NCBI GenBank assembly: GCA_035582835.1
Contig: JAYKAV010003099.1
Span: 1,512,363 to 1,576,362, forward strand
Length of the DNA: 64,000 nucleotides
Direction of reading: 5' to 3'
Source of the DNA: Phoebastria nigripes
Taxonomy: Eukaryota > Chordata > Aves > Procellariiformes > Diomedeidae
Shown: one piece after another, positions 36,951 to 49,500 of the stretch
How positions within the stretch are numbered: position 1 is the first letter of the stretch
How the letters are laid out: each line of letters starts with the position of its first letter
Translations under genes and position numbers: made by a program
Notes under the pieces: generated by a model
The model's input: the letters and a program-made list of their open reading frames with translations, nothing else
What the model was told of the DNA's origin: nothing
Databases searched by the model: none

Positions 36951-38329
36951 TCAGACGTGAGTTGTCCCGTTCCCCCTGCAGTGATCCTGTGGGGCATGTA
37001 CAAGTTCAGCTCTCCTTGCGAGAGTGTTTTGGATGCAATTCCCCTGCTGCGGCTCCTAGGGAGAGGTGATTACAGTCACAGGAGAGGGTTGTTTGCTTCA
37101 AGCTTGCTATGGTGAGGGTGATAAGGTTGTAAAGAATAAATCAGTGGAGTGAACTGTGATCTCTCCAGCACCCACTCATTATTGTCTCACCCTCTCTGCC
37201 CTTTGTCTCTGCCAGAGATAGCNTTCAAGTCAGCAGGGACTCCTCTTACGGCACAATCCAGGAACTCTTGTCCAATGCCTCTGCATGGAGTNATGTGTCC
37301 GGGCAGAGCATATCTGCCAGGACGCACCCGCGTTGCCTCTGAATGCCCTAGCAGATAGTGGGAACGCAGCTTCCCTGATCATCCTGCTCTCTCCAACCTG
37401 TGCCTTATTCCTCATTTTGAGCTTCTCTGGTTTTAGCTCCCAGCCATTGGTTCTTGTTTGTTCCTCTCTCTCCCAGACTAAAAATCTCTTTATCACATGC
37501 TGGTTTTTACCCTGAAGGTAAAAAAGTATTGAGTATTTGAGTCATCTATTCTTTTTGTCATGAACTAAACAGTTTGAGGGCTCTAGCTAAGGCAGTAAGG
37601 CATTGTAAGGCAGTTTCTTTCCAGTTCTGAAATCCATTTTTGCGGCCGCTTTTCAAAATGCAGACACTGGCCTGGCTGCAGTTGGTCCCGTCAATAGCAT
37701 CTAGGGAAATGAATCTCTCCTTACTTGTTNTCGCTATTACTGTTTGTTTGCAAGGAATGGAAAAGTCTTTTTGGCTACAGCATCCCACTGTGCTGTTGGT
37801 GTGCTGTGACGTCAGATGCTGTTCAGTATCCTTGGCTTTTCAGTGTATGTGCCCTTAAATCCTAATCTCATGGGCCCTTGGGTCATCTCCTGAGCTGTGC
37901 TCGAGCTTCTTTCATCTGCATGTAGTTGCTGCAGTGAGGACACCCTGGGGAGTCCTGTCAGTGCTTTATGTATGATAAAGAGGTGGTTTGCAGCCTGGAA
38001 ACACTGAAGCCCAAAGCATCAAGCAGGTTTAGGCACTCGTTTCCCACCGCTTACATGTAAAATGCCTGGTGCCTTTAATAAAGTGTCTTTGGAGCTAAAN
38101 GCTGAATACTCCTGGTGCTTCTGTATGAGGGCCTCATCTGCATGACAGCAGTAATGAGGCTGTTATGATAATACAGGCAGGGCTATTAACCTGAGTCTTT
38201 TGACAGAGAAGGGAGTTGTGTGCGTCTTACAGGAAGGGCCTGAGAATGGAGGAGCCGGGCACGGGGCAGGGCCTGGAAAAGCAAAGCGAGGAGCTGCAGT
38301 GAGAAGGGACAAAAACTAGAATTCAAGCG

Positions 38330-38440
38330 ATGTGTAATCTCTGTGACCTCAGTTTCCCCATGCATTACACGGGGGTGTGATAATCCTATATTTTATATGT
38401 CTATGGGAGCACTGGGCAGAAGCATTTAAGAGAGCAAGGA
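38330..38440 (+). mobile_element. Old MIR-like SINE fragment
   Basis: TGTGACCTCAGTTTCCCCAT is followed by TACACGGGGGTGTGATAATC, resembling the MIR block CCTCAGTTTCC.CATCTGTAAAATGGGGATAATA. Only the central part is recognisable. Confidence 0.6.
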
Positions 38441-39263
38441 GGACAGCAGTGAGAGAACAGGGGACTGCTTGTAACCATCTGCTGTAGTTAGTCATGCTAC
38501 CCTGCAGACCGCACGCACTTCTGGTAGCGTGAGGGTTGGCAAAAGAGCTGAATGGGACTCCAACCATTCATGTTAATCTGCCTTTTAGGAGACGGTTGGG
38601 TAAGGGCCTTTCTTCTTGCTGAAGCCAGTGGGAGACACTGAGGCAGGTAATGCTCCATGTGTGCTGGGAGCCAAATCCTACAGGTGGGAAATGCTGTGGA
38701 GCATCTAGCATAGCCATGTTCCCTGGGGCATGGTCAGGTTATCCGTGGGTCAGTGTGGGCTGTAGCACAGCTGAGCACTGGGAAGAAGTGAAGATACAGC
38801 AAGTGGAGGGACTTGTGCCAAGAGTTTGGTATCCTGGGCAAGATGAGCTTGCCACTCTGTTTGTTATGAGTGCAGTTGCCAGAAATCACTAGCAGCAGTG
38901 ACTGCTTCTGGANCTTTCATCCATCATTCCCTATGCCTGTAAATAAACCAGCCAAGTCTCTACCTCCATACCTGGGTTTTTTAAGAGGATGCTACTTCTC
39001 CCTGGCTTCTCCCTGTGGAGAAGTTGACTACTGTGTGTTGTTTGGGTGATGCTTCCTCTCCACTCATTAAAATCACCTGCTGTGGAGATAGGCAAAATGT
39101 CCTCATTTAACTCTGCACATCATGAGTGGCAACTCACACCATCTAAACTCCACGTTAGCTTCTTGCTTCTGTGCATCTCCTGTTCTGTGGACACTTGCCA
39201 GCGGATCTCCACATAAACCTGAGACAGGCAATTTTTGCAATGACTATTTCTTGCTTTCCCAAG

Positions 39264-39443
39264 GACCAGAATGGGGACAGCCATCACGTGGGAGACCTGA
39301 AGATCTCTGGAAAAGAGTTCTTGTCGTTACCTGCAAGGTCAAAGAAATACCGGGAGCACCAATCCAGTTCAGAGAGAAAGTCCCAGGGGTCAAGTACATC
39401 GCCACTGGATACCAGCGAAGTCCGAGTCCAGGTCTCACAGTCG
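39264..39443 (+). CDS. GPSM1: GPSM1 coding exon 11: serine-rich linker before GoLoco region
   Basis: This 180-base, phase 0-0 exon encodes residues 402-461. It begins DQNGDSHHVGDL, which matches human EQNGDSHHSGDW, and contains SLPARSKKYREH (human SLPLPVRSRKYQE). It then has a Ser-rich part with SPLDTSEVRVQVSQS (human SPLDSADVRVHV). The acceptor is TTGCTTTCCCAAG|GACC and the donor is CAGTCG|GTAGGA. No folded domain is expected; the linker is disordered and probably phosphorylated (inference from composition). Because the exon is in phase 0 on both sides, skipping it would keep the frame. Confidence 0.95.
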
Positions 39444-39534
39444 GTAGGAAGATGTTTTTTTCCTACAGTACTGATCTGGGAGTTTCTTATAGCATATTTG
39501 TTCTTACCTCATTTCTAACCTGGTATGGGGGTGG

Positions 39535-39715
39535 CAGTATGGCCTGTTGGCTGGAAAACAGAGCCTGCATATAGCTTTGCTGTTGACTGCTTGGGCAACT
39601 GTAGGCAGATCATTTTGCCTTTTTGAGCCTCAGCTTCACTGTCCATTAAGCAGAACAATGGTACCAACCTGCATCATGAACTGGTTTATGAGAGCTTGGT
39701 ATTTAGTGGTGGTAT
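39535..39715 (+). mobile_element. Old MIR SINE fragment just past exon 11
   Basis: In order: GCAGTATGGCCTGTTGGCTG, TGACTGCTTGGGCAACTG, TTTTTGAGCCTCAGCTTCAC, TCCATTAAGCAGAACAATGG. These follow the MIR consensus order (head, CTTGGGCAAGT, GAGCCTCAGTTTCC, TCTGTAAAATGG). It starts about 90 bases after the exon 11 donor. Confidence 0.7.
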
Positions 39716-42700
39716 TGGTAACCTTCTCTTGAGGGATGAGAGTTTAGACCTGAACTTTCTTGAGTTTGGGACTGTCAGGATGTGATGCCTTGAATTCCAG
39801 AAGAACACAGCAATTTGGAGCCCTTCCTGTGTGGAGTCTGACTTGATCAGCCTCCTCGGGTTCATGAGGAGTGGGCTTGTTGCCTTCAAGAAGCAGAGCC
39901 CTTTTCAGGTTTTTGATGAGCAGCCAAAAATGCTGGTTGCCTCTGCCAAATCTGGGATCTTAGGTATTGTTCCCTCTCATCTCCTGATCACACTGATGGT
40001 CTCCGGAGTGGCAATGTGCAGAGTGGTCTCTGAATTCATCAATCATTAGGCAGAGATGATAGAAAATCATTGTCTAGGAGCATCTCTTTGGAAGCAAGTT
40101 AGGTGGAGCATGCTTCCTAAAGAGCAGAAGCTGGCAAGAGGAGCTGGCCCTGATGTCAGTGATTTATGGGTTACTGGCATGCACTAAGTCCTGTGTTGGG
40201 TGTTGAAGAGCTGACTCAGTCTGTGCTTGGGTGGTGGTGGGGATCCATGTCCTGGAAAGCTCTCCGCGTGCCTTTTTGATGTCTTTAGCCTGAACAATTG
40301 AGCTGTTTGTTAAGTCGTTATCTTCCAGTTGTGTTGATGTTTGTTGTGANACATGGCAAATACAATGTACTGGGGAGGTTTCCTGCAGCTGTGTTGGTTT
40401 TGTTCTCAGTCCTGGAGACAGGGATCACACCCACAAACGATGGCATGTTTCTGGATAGTGGGCGGGGGCATGGAGATACTTGAACTCAGTGATCTCAAGT
40501 GAGAATGCCCAAGTCCTCAGCTTGTTGTTGCCAGGAGATGGAGCGTAACAGCAAAGATTTAATGATCGCATGGGTTCTTGAAAGTATTGTAACGTACTTC
40601 CACAGTCCTGTGATCATGCAGTGGATGGAATAAATCCAAGCCAGGAAAGATAGGCCTATTTTTTCTTGGTATTTAAGAAAAGCAAAATAAAATATTTTCA
40701 TGCTGGGTAAGAAAGGGTCTGAGCTGCAGAGCTTGGGATGAAGCCTGTCTGTAGAGTGGGGATGCTTGAAAGTGTTTCTAGCACTGAGTCCTTTGTTCCT
40801 GGTCTGCGGCTCGTGGGGAGAACATGTCCTGCTGTACCTGTGTACATGTGCGTATGTACACATCCGTTTTTGACCACAGATATTCCTGATTTTCAGTTCT
40901 TTGACGGCTGGAGACAGGCTCTTTACACCAACTGGGTTTTTTTTAGACTTCTCTGAGCTCGTTCTTCATTCCCAACAGTGCTCATGGAAATGTTCTAATA
41001 GGAAAAGCATTTCCTACTGCTCACCGGTGCAAACATGATCATTGAGAAGGAAAACAAAGCTCATCTGAGCCAGAAAGGAGACAGCAGCACGGGGGCATCC
41101 AAGGCAATACAAAGGCAGAAAAAAAAAACACTTCAGCCAGAAATAGCCTTGTATTTTTAACTCAGACGTTCAGCCAGAAACCAAACAAAAGTCATGCTCT
41201 ATCCAAGAGCAAGGCAAAAAGCATTCCTCAGGAGTGTAGCTGTGAGTACATAGGCTGTGTCTAAGAAAAGGCCCCATGGGATGTTGCCAACCATCAGTGA
41301 ACTCGTGAGAGTACACGTAGGGTTTTGGTGAATGTCTGTGAAAGAGCAAGTGTAGACGTACACACTCCAGTCACAGGAGGTGCCTTTCAGACACCTGGGG
41401 TACCTGCTGGTTCCTGACTCTGATGGAAGTGTGTGAGCAGGCGAGGGTCACGCTGCTCCTCCCACCTTTGGGAGATGGGGGACCACGCAGCAGGGCCAGG
41501 GTTCGCTCTTGCAGAGGGGTGGCTCAGGCTCTACCTGACTGCTGCAGTCTGATTCTTTCACCCGCTGTTCTCCCAAGGCCTCTTCCCTGTGTGCCCTGGC
41601 TTTGCAGCGTGTGTGTGTTAGCTCCCCACTTGCTCTGGATTTGGGAGCTGAGCCCTGAGAGTCCATTTTTGGTTCAGTTCCCAGGCATGTCTTGTGCACA
41701 TGGTAGTGAAACAGCGTAGAGTGAATTCAACAGGATATGCAGAGCAGCAGTGTGTGGGAAAAAAATGACGTCTTCCTCCTTGCAGACACTAAACTTGTCC
41801 CGTTTTATCCCAAGAGAGAATAGATCAATGCACTCAACACTGCTCTTGGCTGGAGAAGGGTGGCTGCCTCTCTTAGGTTTTAAAGAATACCCCTTATTTG
41901 GTATCTAATGGACCATAGTCCATATCCCATAAAAATGACAGTGACAAGTGTTTTATTGGGTCTTTCTTCAGGCTAGTAGATACACAGAGTTACGCAGCAT
42001 GATTGGGGTTGCAGTCTTTGTAGGCAGATGCTCTGAATGGCAGAGGGAATTTTGCTTGGCAAAATGCAGGTGGGACGCCAAAGCCTCCCAGCATTGCTCT
42101 CAGTGGGGCATCCCGCCATCATTCCTTGCCAAGGAGGCCAGAGCCCCCAACTAGGTTTTGCCCCTGCCTGTGCACCCACAAAGTGAAGGCAGGTATGTTT
42201 ATATCCCCTTCCCTAAAGTTTTCTGAAACACCCTCAGAAATCCAGGAGCTCCCCAGAAGCCGGAGCTGGAGAGGCTCAGGAGGCATTTGAAATTCTGCCC
42301 AGATCCCTGCAGTGCCTGGTGGTGCTTCGTGCGTGCTGTTTGTCCAGGCATAGGAATAAATGGTCCGTTACCCCTGTTGCAGGCAGCAGAGCCCCGCCGG
42401 CACATGGCTTACGCCAGCTGGTTGTTTTCAGACTGTGCCCCACCACACATGAAATACCCTCCAGAAAGGGCTCTTTTGCCAGGAGAACATCTCTGTGGTA
42501 TGTTCTGGTGGACAAGGCTGGGTCGCTTCAGGTGAATTTTGTTTTGTGTTGATGCTCCCAGCTGACAGTTAGGCCAGCCTGACTTTGTAGCATGGGCCAG
42601 ACCTCGGAACGTTTAAAGTCAATGTCGTCTTGCAGGTACTTGCCAAAAGCAAAGCAACCCATTGCCTTGTGTTCTGCATTTGTCACTGTCTGTCAGAGGG

Positions 42701-43049
42701 CTTACCAGGGCCACATCGATCTGTTGTATGGGAGCGTGGGTGGGCTTTTTTGAAAAGCTGTAATTCCCATCCGTGTGAGACTTTTTAAATCAAATGTAGC
42801 AAACCCCACCCAAGATGGGAGAGAAGCTTTCCTTGGTCAGGCTATTCAGACAAGAATCCCCCCAGATTCCTCATTTTCTGAATGCTCAAAGCAAAAATCC
42901 TCTTTAATCCATCAGTAAACAGCAAGTCCTTAATTAGAGGTGAGCTCTAATGGTTGATTTAAGGGGCTTTTATGGGATGCTACAATACCCGCTGTCCCAT
43001 CAGAAGGCGTGAACTCAGACTGTGCACGCAGTCCTGCATGCTGCTCTCC

Positions 43050-43150
43050 CACGGTCGCTTTGCAGAGGGGAACTGAGGCTCTGCACAGGGATGCCCAGGA
43101 AAAAAACTCATCCCAGGACTCCCAGGCCCCAAGCTGAGTGGTGTAATCTC
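43050..43150 (-). mobile_element. Old MIR-like SINE fragment, reverse orientation
   Basis: GCAGAGGGGAACTGAGGCTC is followed by CTGCACAGGGATGCCCAGG and ACTCCCAGGCCCCAAGC, matching a reverse MIR (GGGGAAACTGAGGC..ACTTGCCCAAGG). It lies about 90 bases before a forward copy. Confidence 0.5.
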
Positions 43151-43239
43151 TGGATAAGTCCTGCTGTCCACGCAGCCACTGACCTCCTTCCAAAGGGGCC
43201 TTACTGCAGCGGGCAGCTCCCTGGGATGGGGAGGTCGCA

Positions 43240-43420
43240 CGGGTGTGGTGCCTGAGTCAGAGCTCCCGGGTTCGCTGCCCATCTCTGCCACTGACTGCCT
43301 CTTGTTTACCTCCCTCTTCCCCATCTGTGTGATGGGGTAACGCTGTTTCCCTGCCTACCCTGGGGAGGTTACAGAGGCGTGATGATGGCTGTAAAGTTGT
43401 TTGAGCCTTGGATGGCAGGA
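43240..43420 (+). mobile_element. Old MIR SINE, best preserved in window
   Basis: In order: GGTGTGGTGCCTGAGTCAGA, CCCGGGTTCGCTGCCCATCT, CTGCCACTGACTGCC, TCTTCCCCATCTGTGTGATG, GGGTAACGCTG, GGGGAGGTTACAGAGG and GCTGTAAAGTTGTTTGAGCC. The tRNA-derived B-box-like GGTTCG, the core and the tail are all present in the right order. Confidence 0.75.
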
Positions 43421-43487
43421 GCTGTGGTGGTGTTATTAGCATTGATGATGATGATGCTAATTACTGAGCTGCTGGGAAACTCCCCAT

Positions 43488-43520
43488 GGGAGGAGGCGGG
43501 AGAGGGGAGGGGAGGCAGGG
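43488..43520 (+). other. G-quadruplex-type motif
   Basis: Five G-runs of three or four (GGG, GGG, GGGG, GGGG, GGG) are separated by spacers of 7, 3, 1 and 5 bases on the + strand, fitting the usual G3+N1-7 pattern. It lies in intron 11 in the sense strand, so it could form in DNA or pre-mRNA. Confidence 0.6.
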
Positions 43521-46500
43521 AAAAGTGAAGGGAGGCGAAGTGAGCTCGGGGATGGAGAGGAGCCTGTCCCTGCTGGCAGCTCTGTCGGGCCCTGGGAGAA
43601 GGGCTCAGCCTGTTGGCAAAGCCGTGGGGATGCTGGGATGGATAGGAGAAGCCATGGCCCAGGTGCTGCGTAAGGTAGGAGAGCGTGCCAGGGCCCGTGA
43701 CAGGTCCCTCTGTGCAGCTTAGCCCTTCCTGCCGCTGCTGTGCAAGATGCTGGTGTTGGACACCAGCACACACACAATGGAGAGCTTGCGCAGGAGGGTC
43801 GCGTCGCTGGCGGGGCGGAGAGATGGGCTTCCTTACCCCTCCTGTGGCCCTGTGAAGTGGTGGAATGTCCTGGCCACGGCTGGTGGTCACCAGGAGGAGA
43901 GGGACCGGCACTGTCTGGGTCTGGGGGGACGGGCAAGGGCAGGGTCCTCTTCACCTTTGAGGTCAGGTCTGGAGCTCCCATGGGAATACTTCGGGCTGTG
44001 AGTGCCTGGTTCTCCACAGGCAGAGCAAAGGTGGGTTTGGTCTGGGAGAAGCTGGTGAGGGTGAGATGCATTTGGTCACATTTTCTCTCTGTTGCAGCAG
44101 AGCCCTGAGCAAAAGTAGCCGCATTAGAGCTCGGTCCCTNTGCCTGCAGTTGCAGGCGGCCAGATCCGAGTGCTCCCTGGGACTCGNGCACCACACACCT
44201 TCCGAGTTTCCTCTCTTTTAAAAGTAACATCAAAGCAGAAGGTTTCGTACCACATGAAGCTTGCAGACATCAAAGGCTTGCTCATAAATTTAACCCCTCT
44301 GCTCCGCTGTGGAGAAGGTCATAACGCTCCAGCTCTTGATTGACTTGGTAACAGCAGTATTTTAGAGGGTTACTAGAAGGATGGGGTTTTTCTAACACTT
44401 CAGAAATATCAGAGGTTGTGTGTCCCTCGCCCCCCTCTCTGAGAGAGCAACCACTGTGGAAAAAGGAGAGGGTCCATGGAAGAAAGGGCCTGTGTATTCC
44501 TGAAAAGACTGCCTGGGGAGGGGCTGGGGACCTGCCCCAATTCTGGGCCTTGCGTTAAGTTCAGCACCGAGCTAAAGTCTCTGAGATCAATGGGACTGTG
44601 CACGTGCCAGAGTTCAAGGGCTAAAGCACTTTACTGGGTCAAGGTCCAACAGCTGGAGCAAAAACCATGGAGAGAGGTAAGGATCAAACCCAATCCTCTC
44701 CCCTCCTTGGGGATCTGTGCTCTAGAAATGGTCCTGTTCATCTGGACTCTCCTCTTCCTCGGGGAGTGCATCAGCTCGAGGGAGCGCTTCCTCTCTCTTT
44801 AAACCTGTCTTCCACCCTGTCCTCAGCAAAGACCATTTATAGTCAAGAGAAAGAGGAGCCGTGTTTGATTGTAGTGACGACTTGCAGAGATGGGTTGCTG
44901 ATGTATTTAGACACTGAACAATTTGCAAGCACGCTGCATCGCCAAACATTTCCTAGGACAAATGTTTTTATAGGACCTTTTTTATGATTACAGTGAGAAG
45001 CAACCATAAAAGAAGGGAAAATTTTGTAGATCATATCCCCCCNCCCCAAAGGCAGGTTGCCAGAGCTCTTTTGATGGTTTTCTGTCTCATGATTTACTAG
45101 GGGATTGTCAGGTTGCAAGAGCGATGCGCAGAGCAGATGCTCATGGCTGACCCTCTGCCTGGCCTGCAAGTACAAGAGTTCAGTTCCTGGTGTCCCTGGG
45201 CAGGGAGCAGAGCTGGAGGGCAGCGTGGCATCCGTGGCAGAGCCAGGCAGGGGAGGTCCTGCCTCTCCCTGCTGAATCATGTCTTGTCCAGGCAGCACTA
45301 GGATGCCAGATGCCCCCATCCATCCCCTGTGACTTCACTGTGGAATGCAGAATTGGCCAGATGGATGCTGGGGTGCAAGGATAAATATGGCCTNGGGGGC
45401 TTCCTCCCAGACACTTGCGCTCTGGCCCCAAAGCACCTTTTCCCTGGTTGTCTTGTATTGTTTGAGAGAAGATTAAACTGATACTTCCTTGCGGTCCCTC
45501 AGGAGCTCGAACATGGGGGGTTGCACCAGGCAGCCTTTGCTGCTCTGTGGTGGCTGTCTGTGCATCTTCCCTCTCTTTTAAGACAAGGTAGCCTCTTTGT
45601 CTCATTGATGTGTAAACTATCGCAATGCAAGGGCAGTGCAAATGCACACCCTCCTTTATCCCACAGCCTTTATGTTTTGTTTAACTGCATGGGTATAATT
45701 ATGCCATTATCGTTGGTCAGACTTTCTGATGTAAACGTGCTCCAAGAATCCAAGAGCAAGGGGGATGGAGAGGAAGAGAGAAGCCAGAGTCAGGGAGAGG
45801 GAAGGCAGCTGCTGCTAAATTTAAGACTGTTCCTATGATACCTGGAGGCTGCTGTGCTAGTGTCAGTCCTGTTAGAACTGANCAGGTGAACACTGAGCCA
45901 CGGCTCGTTCTTGTAATGCTTTATCTTCCTGTTCAGTTTGTGGGACCTTCTGTAGTGCTTTGGGCAGACGCAGACCTGGGAGAGAGGCAGTGCTGAGATA
46001 TTTCCTAGCTGGAGGCAGGATGTGCCGGAAAACTTTTCTGGAGGGCTTGAGTCTGACGGGTATCGGGAGGCTCTTCTAGGGATTTGGGCTATTTGGAGAA
46101 GCAGCCAGTGATCTGATTGCCTCCCCAGAGTCATCTTAAATTGTCAGACCTTTCTTTCCATATGTCTATATAAGTCTTTTTGTTAAGCTCTAGGGCCCTT
46201 CTTTAGCTCCTCTTCTCTGACTCAGGTGGGCTGGTTGCACAGATGCTGCATGAGCCCAGAGAGATTTAAAAAATGCTCTCCCAAATCTAGAGGCACAGCA
46301 GAGCCAGAGCCAAGACTCTTATGAGTTTTGCAATGCAGAGCCCTGACACACGCTGGTCCTCGCTGGGACTTTGGTGCTAGCATGGGAGGCAGGGAAATAA
46401 ATGGGTAGGTAGAAAATCTCTGCAAAGTCTCTGCACAGAAATGGTGGGGGGAGGCAATAGCATTTTCTGGCTTGCACTGCCTCTGCTGCATTCACTGCCT

Positions 46501-49500
46501 CAGAGGTAAATTATCAGTTTCTTCCTTAAATATTAACAGCTGCCAGGTAATGAATTCCCCCTCTCTGTTTTATAATGGCACTAAAATTGGGATTTGCCTT
46601 GGTTTTCTCTGTAATTATCCAATGAAAGTGTGTGAGTGAGAGGGAGGCACGGCAGAGCTGGGCCTTGCAGGCTCTGCTGCAGGCAAGTGTCATGCCTGGG
46701 GGATTGAACCCAGGCACGACCCTTCCCAACGGGCAGCTCCGGTGTGCGGGGCTGGGGCTGCACAAGCAGTTATGTGAGGATTATGGTTTTACGATCCTTC
46801 ATTAAGTTACTTTTTCTCATGCAGAGGGGCGGGTTTGGGAGGTAGGCTAGCATACACAGTTGGAGTAAAAGCCAGAATTACCTGCCAGGCTCCTCGGCAT
46901 CCCACGGAGGAGAAGCTGGTCCTGGTGAGCTGTGGTTGGGAGAGCGCATGGGGAGGGAGCAGCATCCCTGGCAGGGAGAGGTGAGGCAGGAGCTGACCTG
47001 ATTCTTCGGAGCGCTGGGGCCAAATGCTGCACTTGCCTCTCTCTGGGCAACCCCCTCCTCACTGGGGATGGCACCTGCATTTCAGACAACTCTGTGACTT
47101 GAGGTTTGGTTTTGTGAGAGACCAGCTGTCTTCAAAGAGCTGTGCATGGTTCCCTGCGCTCTGCTGCTGAGTAACAGTTGCTGTAGTGCCAGTCCATGGC
47201 TTTTCCTTTGCATCCTCTGCCTTGCTTATCTGGGTGGCCAGAGGAGGCTCCCTTAAAATCACCCCTGCAGAGTCCAAAAATGGGAGCCCAGAGACTCTGC
47301 CTTACATGCCTTGGGCACAATGTAGACGGCTGCCTGGCTTGATTTGAGAAGGCAGTGATCATCTCTTCTACCCACAGCTTTTGCTTGTAAGAAGGTTACG
47401 GGCACTGGCTGCTTTAAGCACCCTTGGCAGCCAGGTCCCAGGGGTGTCTCTGCTCAGAGCAATGGGCTTTGCAGCACTGAAGAGACTCTCAGTTGATGCT
47501 GTTTTCGTTTTGGGAAAGTGACTGTGCTGCTACAGAGCTCCTGAAGGTGCTGTGAATGGTTTTGACGTTTCTTAATTTAAGCCAGGAAAAGGCCAGACTG
47601 TGACCTCTGGGTCTCCTGCGAATATTTGATGCTTTTGGGTGCTGAAGCAGGAGAAACAACCCCTACAAGGTGCACTGTGCAGCACAGGACGAGTGTTAAC
47701 TGTTCCCTCCCCTTTGTCCTGCAGACAATATGGAGGACAAAAGCTAAGTGGAAAAGAGAACCTGTCACCACTTAAAAGGGGCAGATAACTCCCGTGCGCT
47801 CTGTGGGACAGGACTGATGTTGGCAGGGCAGATGGTATCTGTATGGGCCCCAGCATGATCAGTATCCTTTATCTGGGGCGGCGATGGGTTGAGGACTGCT
47901 TGCTCAGGGCTGGTCCCAGAGCTGCCCTTGCAGCGTCCTGCTCACATTTTGCTCTCAACAGAAGCAAGGCAGAGGTATCACTGCCTCTGTGCCTGTGTGT
48001 CAGCCCCTAGGCCTTGTCCTCAGTGAGATGCTTCAGTGCTTAAGGTCCCAGAGATAAAGCTGAATTCCTTATCTTCCAGTCTTCGGGATATTCTTGTTGC
48101 TGGGACACGCTCCTTCTGCTTTTTCCCACTATGCCTGTCCCTTGTTTTTCCTCCTCCCAGACCGAGAGGTCAGGTTGTGAATCAAAGCTGTGCTGTGAAA
48201 GAAGATAGGAGGCAGGATTTAACACAAGCCTGTGCTTGTGCGTCAACCACACGCAGAAAAAAGAACGTACTGGCTGCCCCATTTGCAGGATGGCTGTCCA
48301 AGCCCTCAGCTGTGCAGAAGTTACACCAAGGGCCCAAGGTCTGGATGCTTCTCAGATCCCTTGGGCTGAGGATCAGGGGAATGTATTAAAGCATGTCTGA
48401 GACCCCATATTCCATCCATAACTGGCTAAGTGGAGGCCAGTTTTGGAGCTAGAAAACTGTAAGAAAGAGCGTCTTACCAGAGGAACCTACTCTAGGAAGG
48501 AGGTAAAAGCTGAACTGGTTGTCCAAGGTCCCCCAGCAGACCTTTGCTGGAGATTACGACAGAAGGTCTGCAGACCAGCTAGTCCAGTGGTCCAGGCTGG
48601 AGCTGACTAACCAAGCTACTGAAATACATTCTTCTTTCCCTGACTCATTGTAACTGAGTTTTCAGTTATTGGCACTTTGAAGCCATAATTGAGGTCTGCT
48701 TTCCTCCTTGCACAGCCTTTTCTCCTGGCAAATTGTCAGCCATCAAGTGGTATGAGACAGTAAAAGAGATGTTACACTCACCATTTCCTAGAAACTGTCA
48801 CTTTAAAGAGAACAATACTAAAAAGAGTGATGAATTGGAGCCAGACCCAGAGCAATAAAACTCCGAATGTTTGACTTCTCTCAAAACCTGGAACTCTTCA
48901 TTCATTTGTAGGGTCTCTGCCATGCCTGGGGCACTTTGTACATTCACAGTTCCGGCCTCTCGCATTTAATAAACTGCATGTGCNAGAAGAGCTTAAAAAA
49001 ATCATAGTCCAAGTTCTCTTTGGATGTAAATCAGCATAACTCTGCTTAAATCACTGGAGCTATGATGACACCAGATGACACAGGGGCCTCCAGTGACTGG
49101 GGATTTTGTTTGGTTTTCTTGCATGAATATCTCTTGCTTGGGCAAATCTAAGTGCAAGAGGTAGCAGCATGGCTGTGCCTGTGTTTTGCCGGGGTGCCAG
49201 CAGTGATCTGTATCCATGCCAGCGCTGGGGGCTGAGCTCGCAGCCGTGGCTGGTGGGATCTGGCATGTAAGGGAGCACCTGATGGATCCAGCCAGTCTCT
49301 GTGCATGGACTGAGGCTGGGAAGGGAGCGCGGTCTGGCTGTGCTTGCTGGAGCTGTGCTGTGTGCTTTTTTCCATTGGTTGGTGGGTCTATGTAGATAAT
49401 CTTTTCTGTACCAGTAACTTGTGTTTCCCTTTATATGAGCTATATTTAAAAACAGGGAAATGCACCCTAATAATACGGGGTTTGGGTTTCAGACCAGGGA

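Larger units (their letters stand above)
36116..39263 (+). other. GPSM1: GPSM1 intron 10
   Basis: This is a 3.15 kb intron between the two linker exons. It contains two old SINE fragments, one reverse at about 36811-36950 and one forward at about 38330-38440. The 227-codon open frame at 36432-37115 overlaps the first of these and shows no protein-like similarity. Confidence 0.92.

Noticed and set aside
43457..44233. 258-codon minus-strand open frame
   Set aside because: Low-complexity Pro/Ser-rich translation of purine-rich DNA, crossed by ambiguous bases and overlapping the G-rich motif. No domain or start context supports it.
46640..46740. Possible reverse MIR fragment (GGATTGAACCCAGGC block)
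   Set aside because: Only the B-box-like block matches; the rest is not in recognisable order.
48490..48570. Possible reverse MIR fragment (GGTTGTCCAAGGTCCCCCAG)
   Set aside because: Single short match, too degenerate to annotate.
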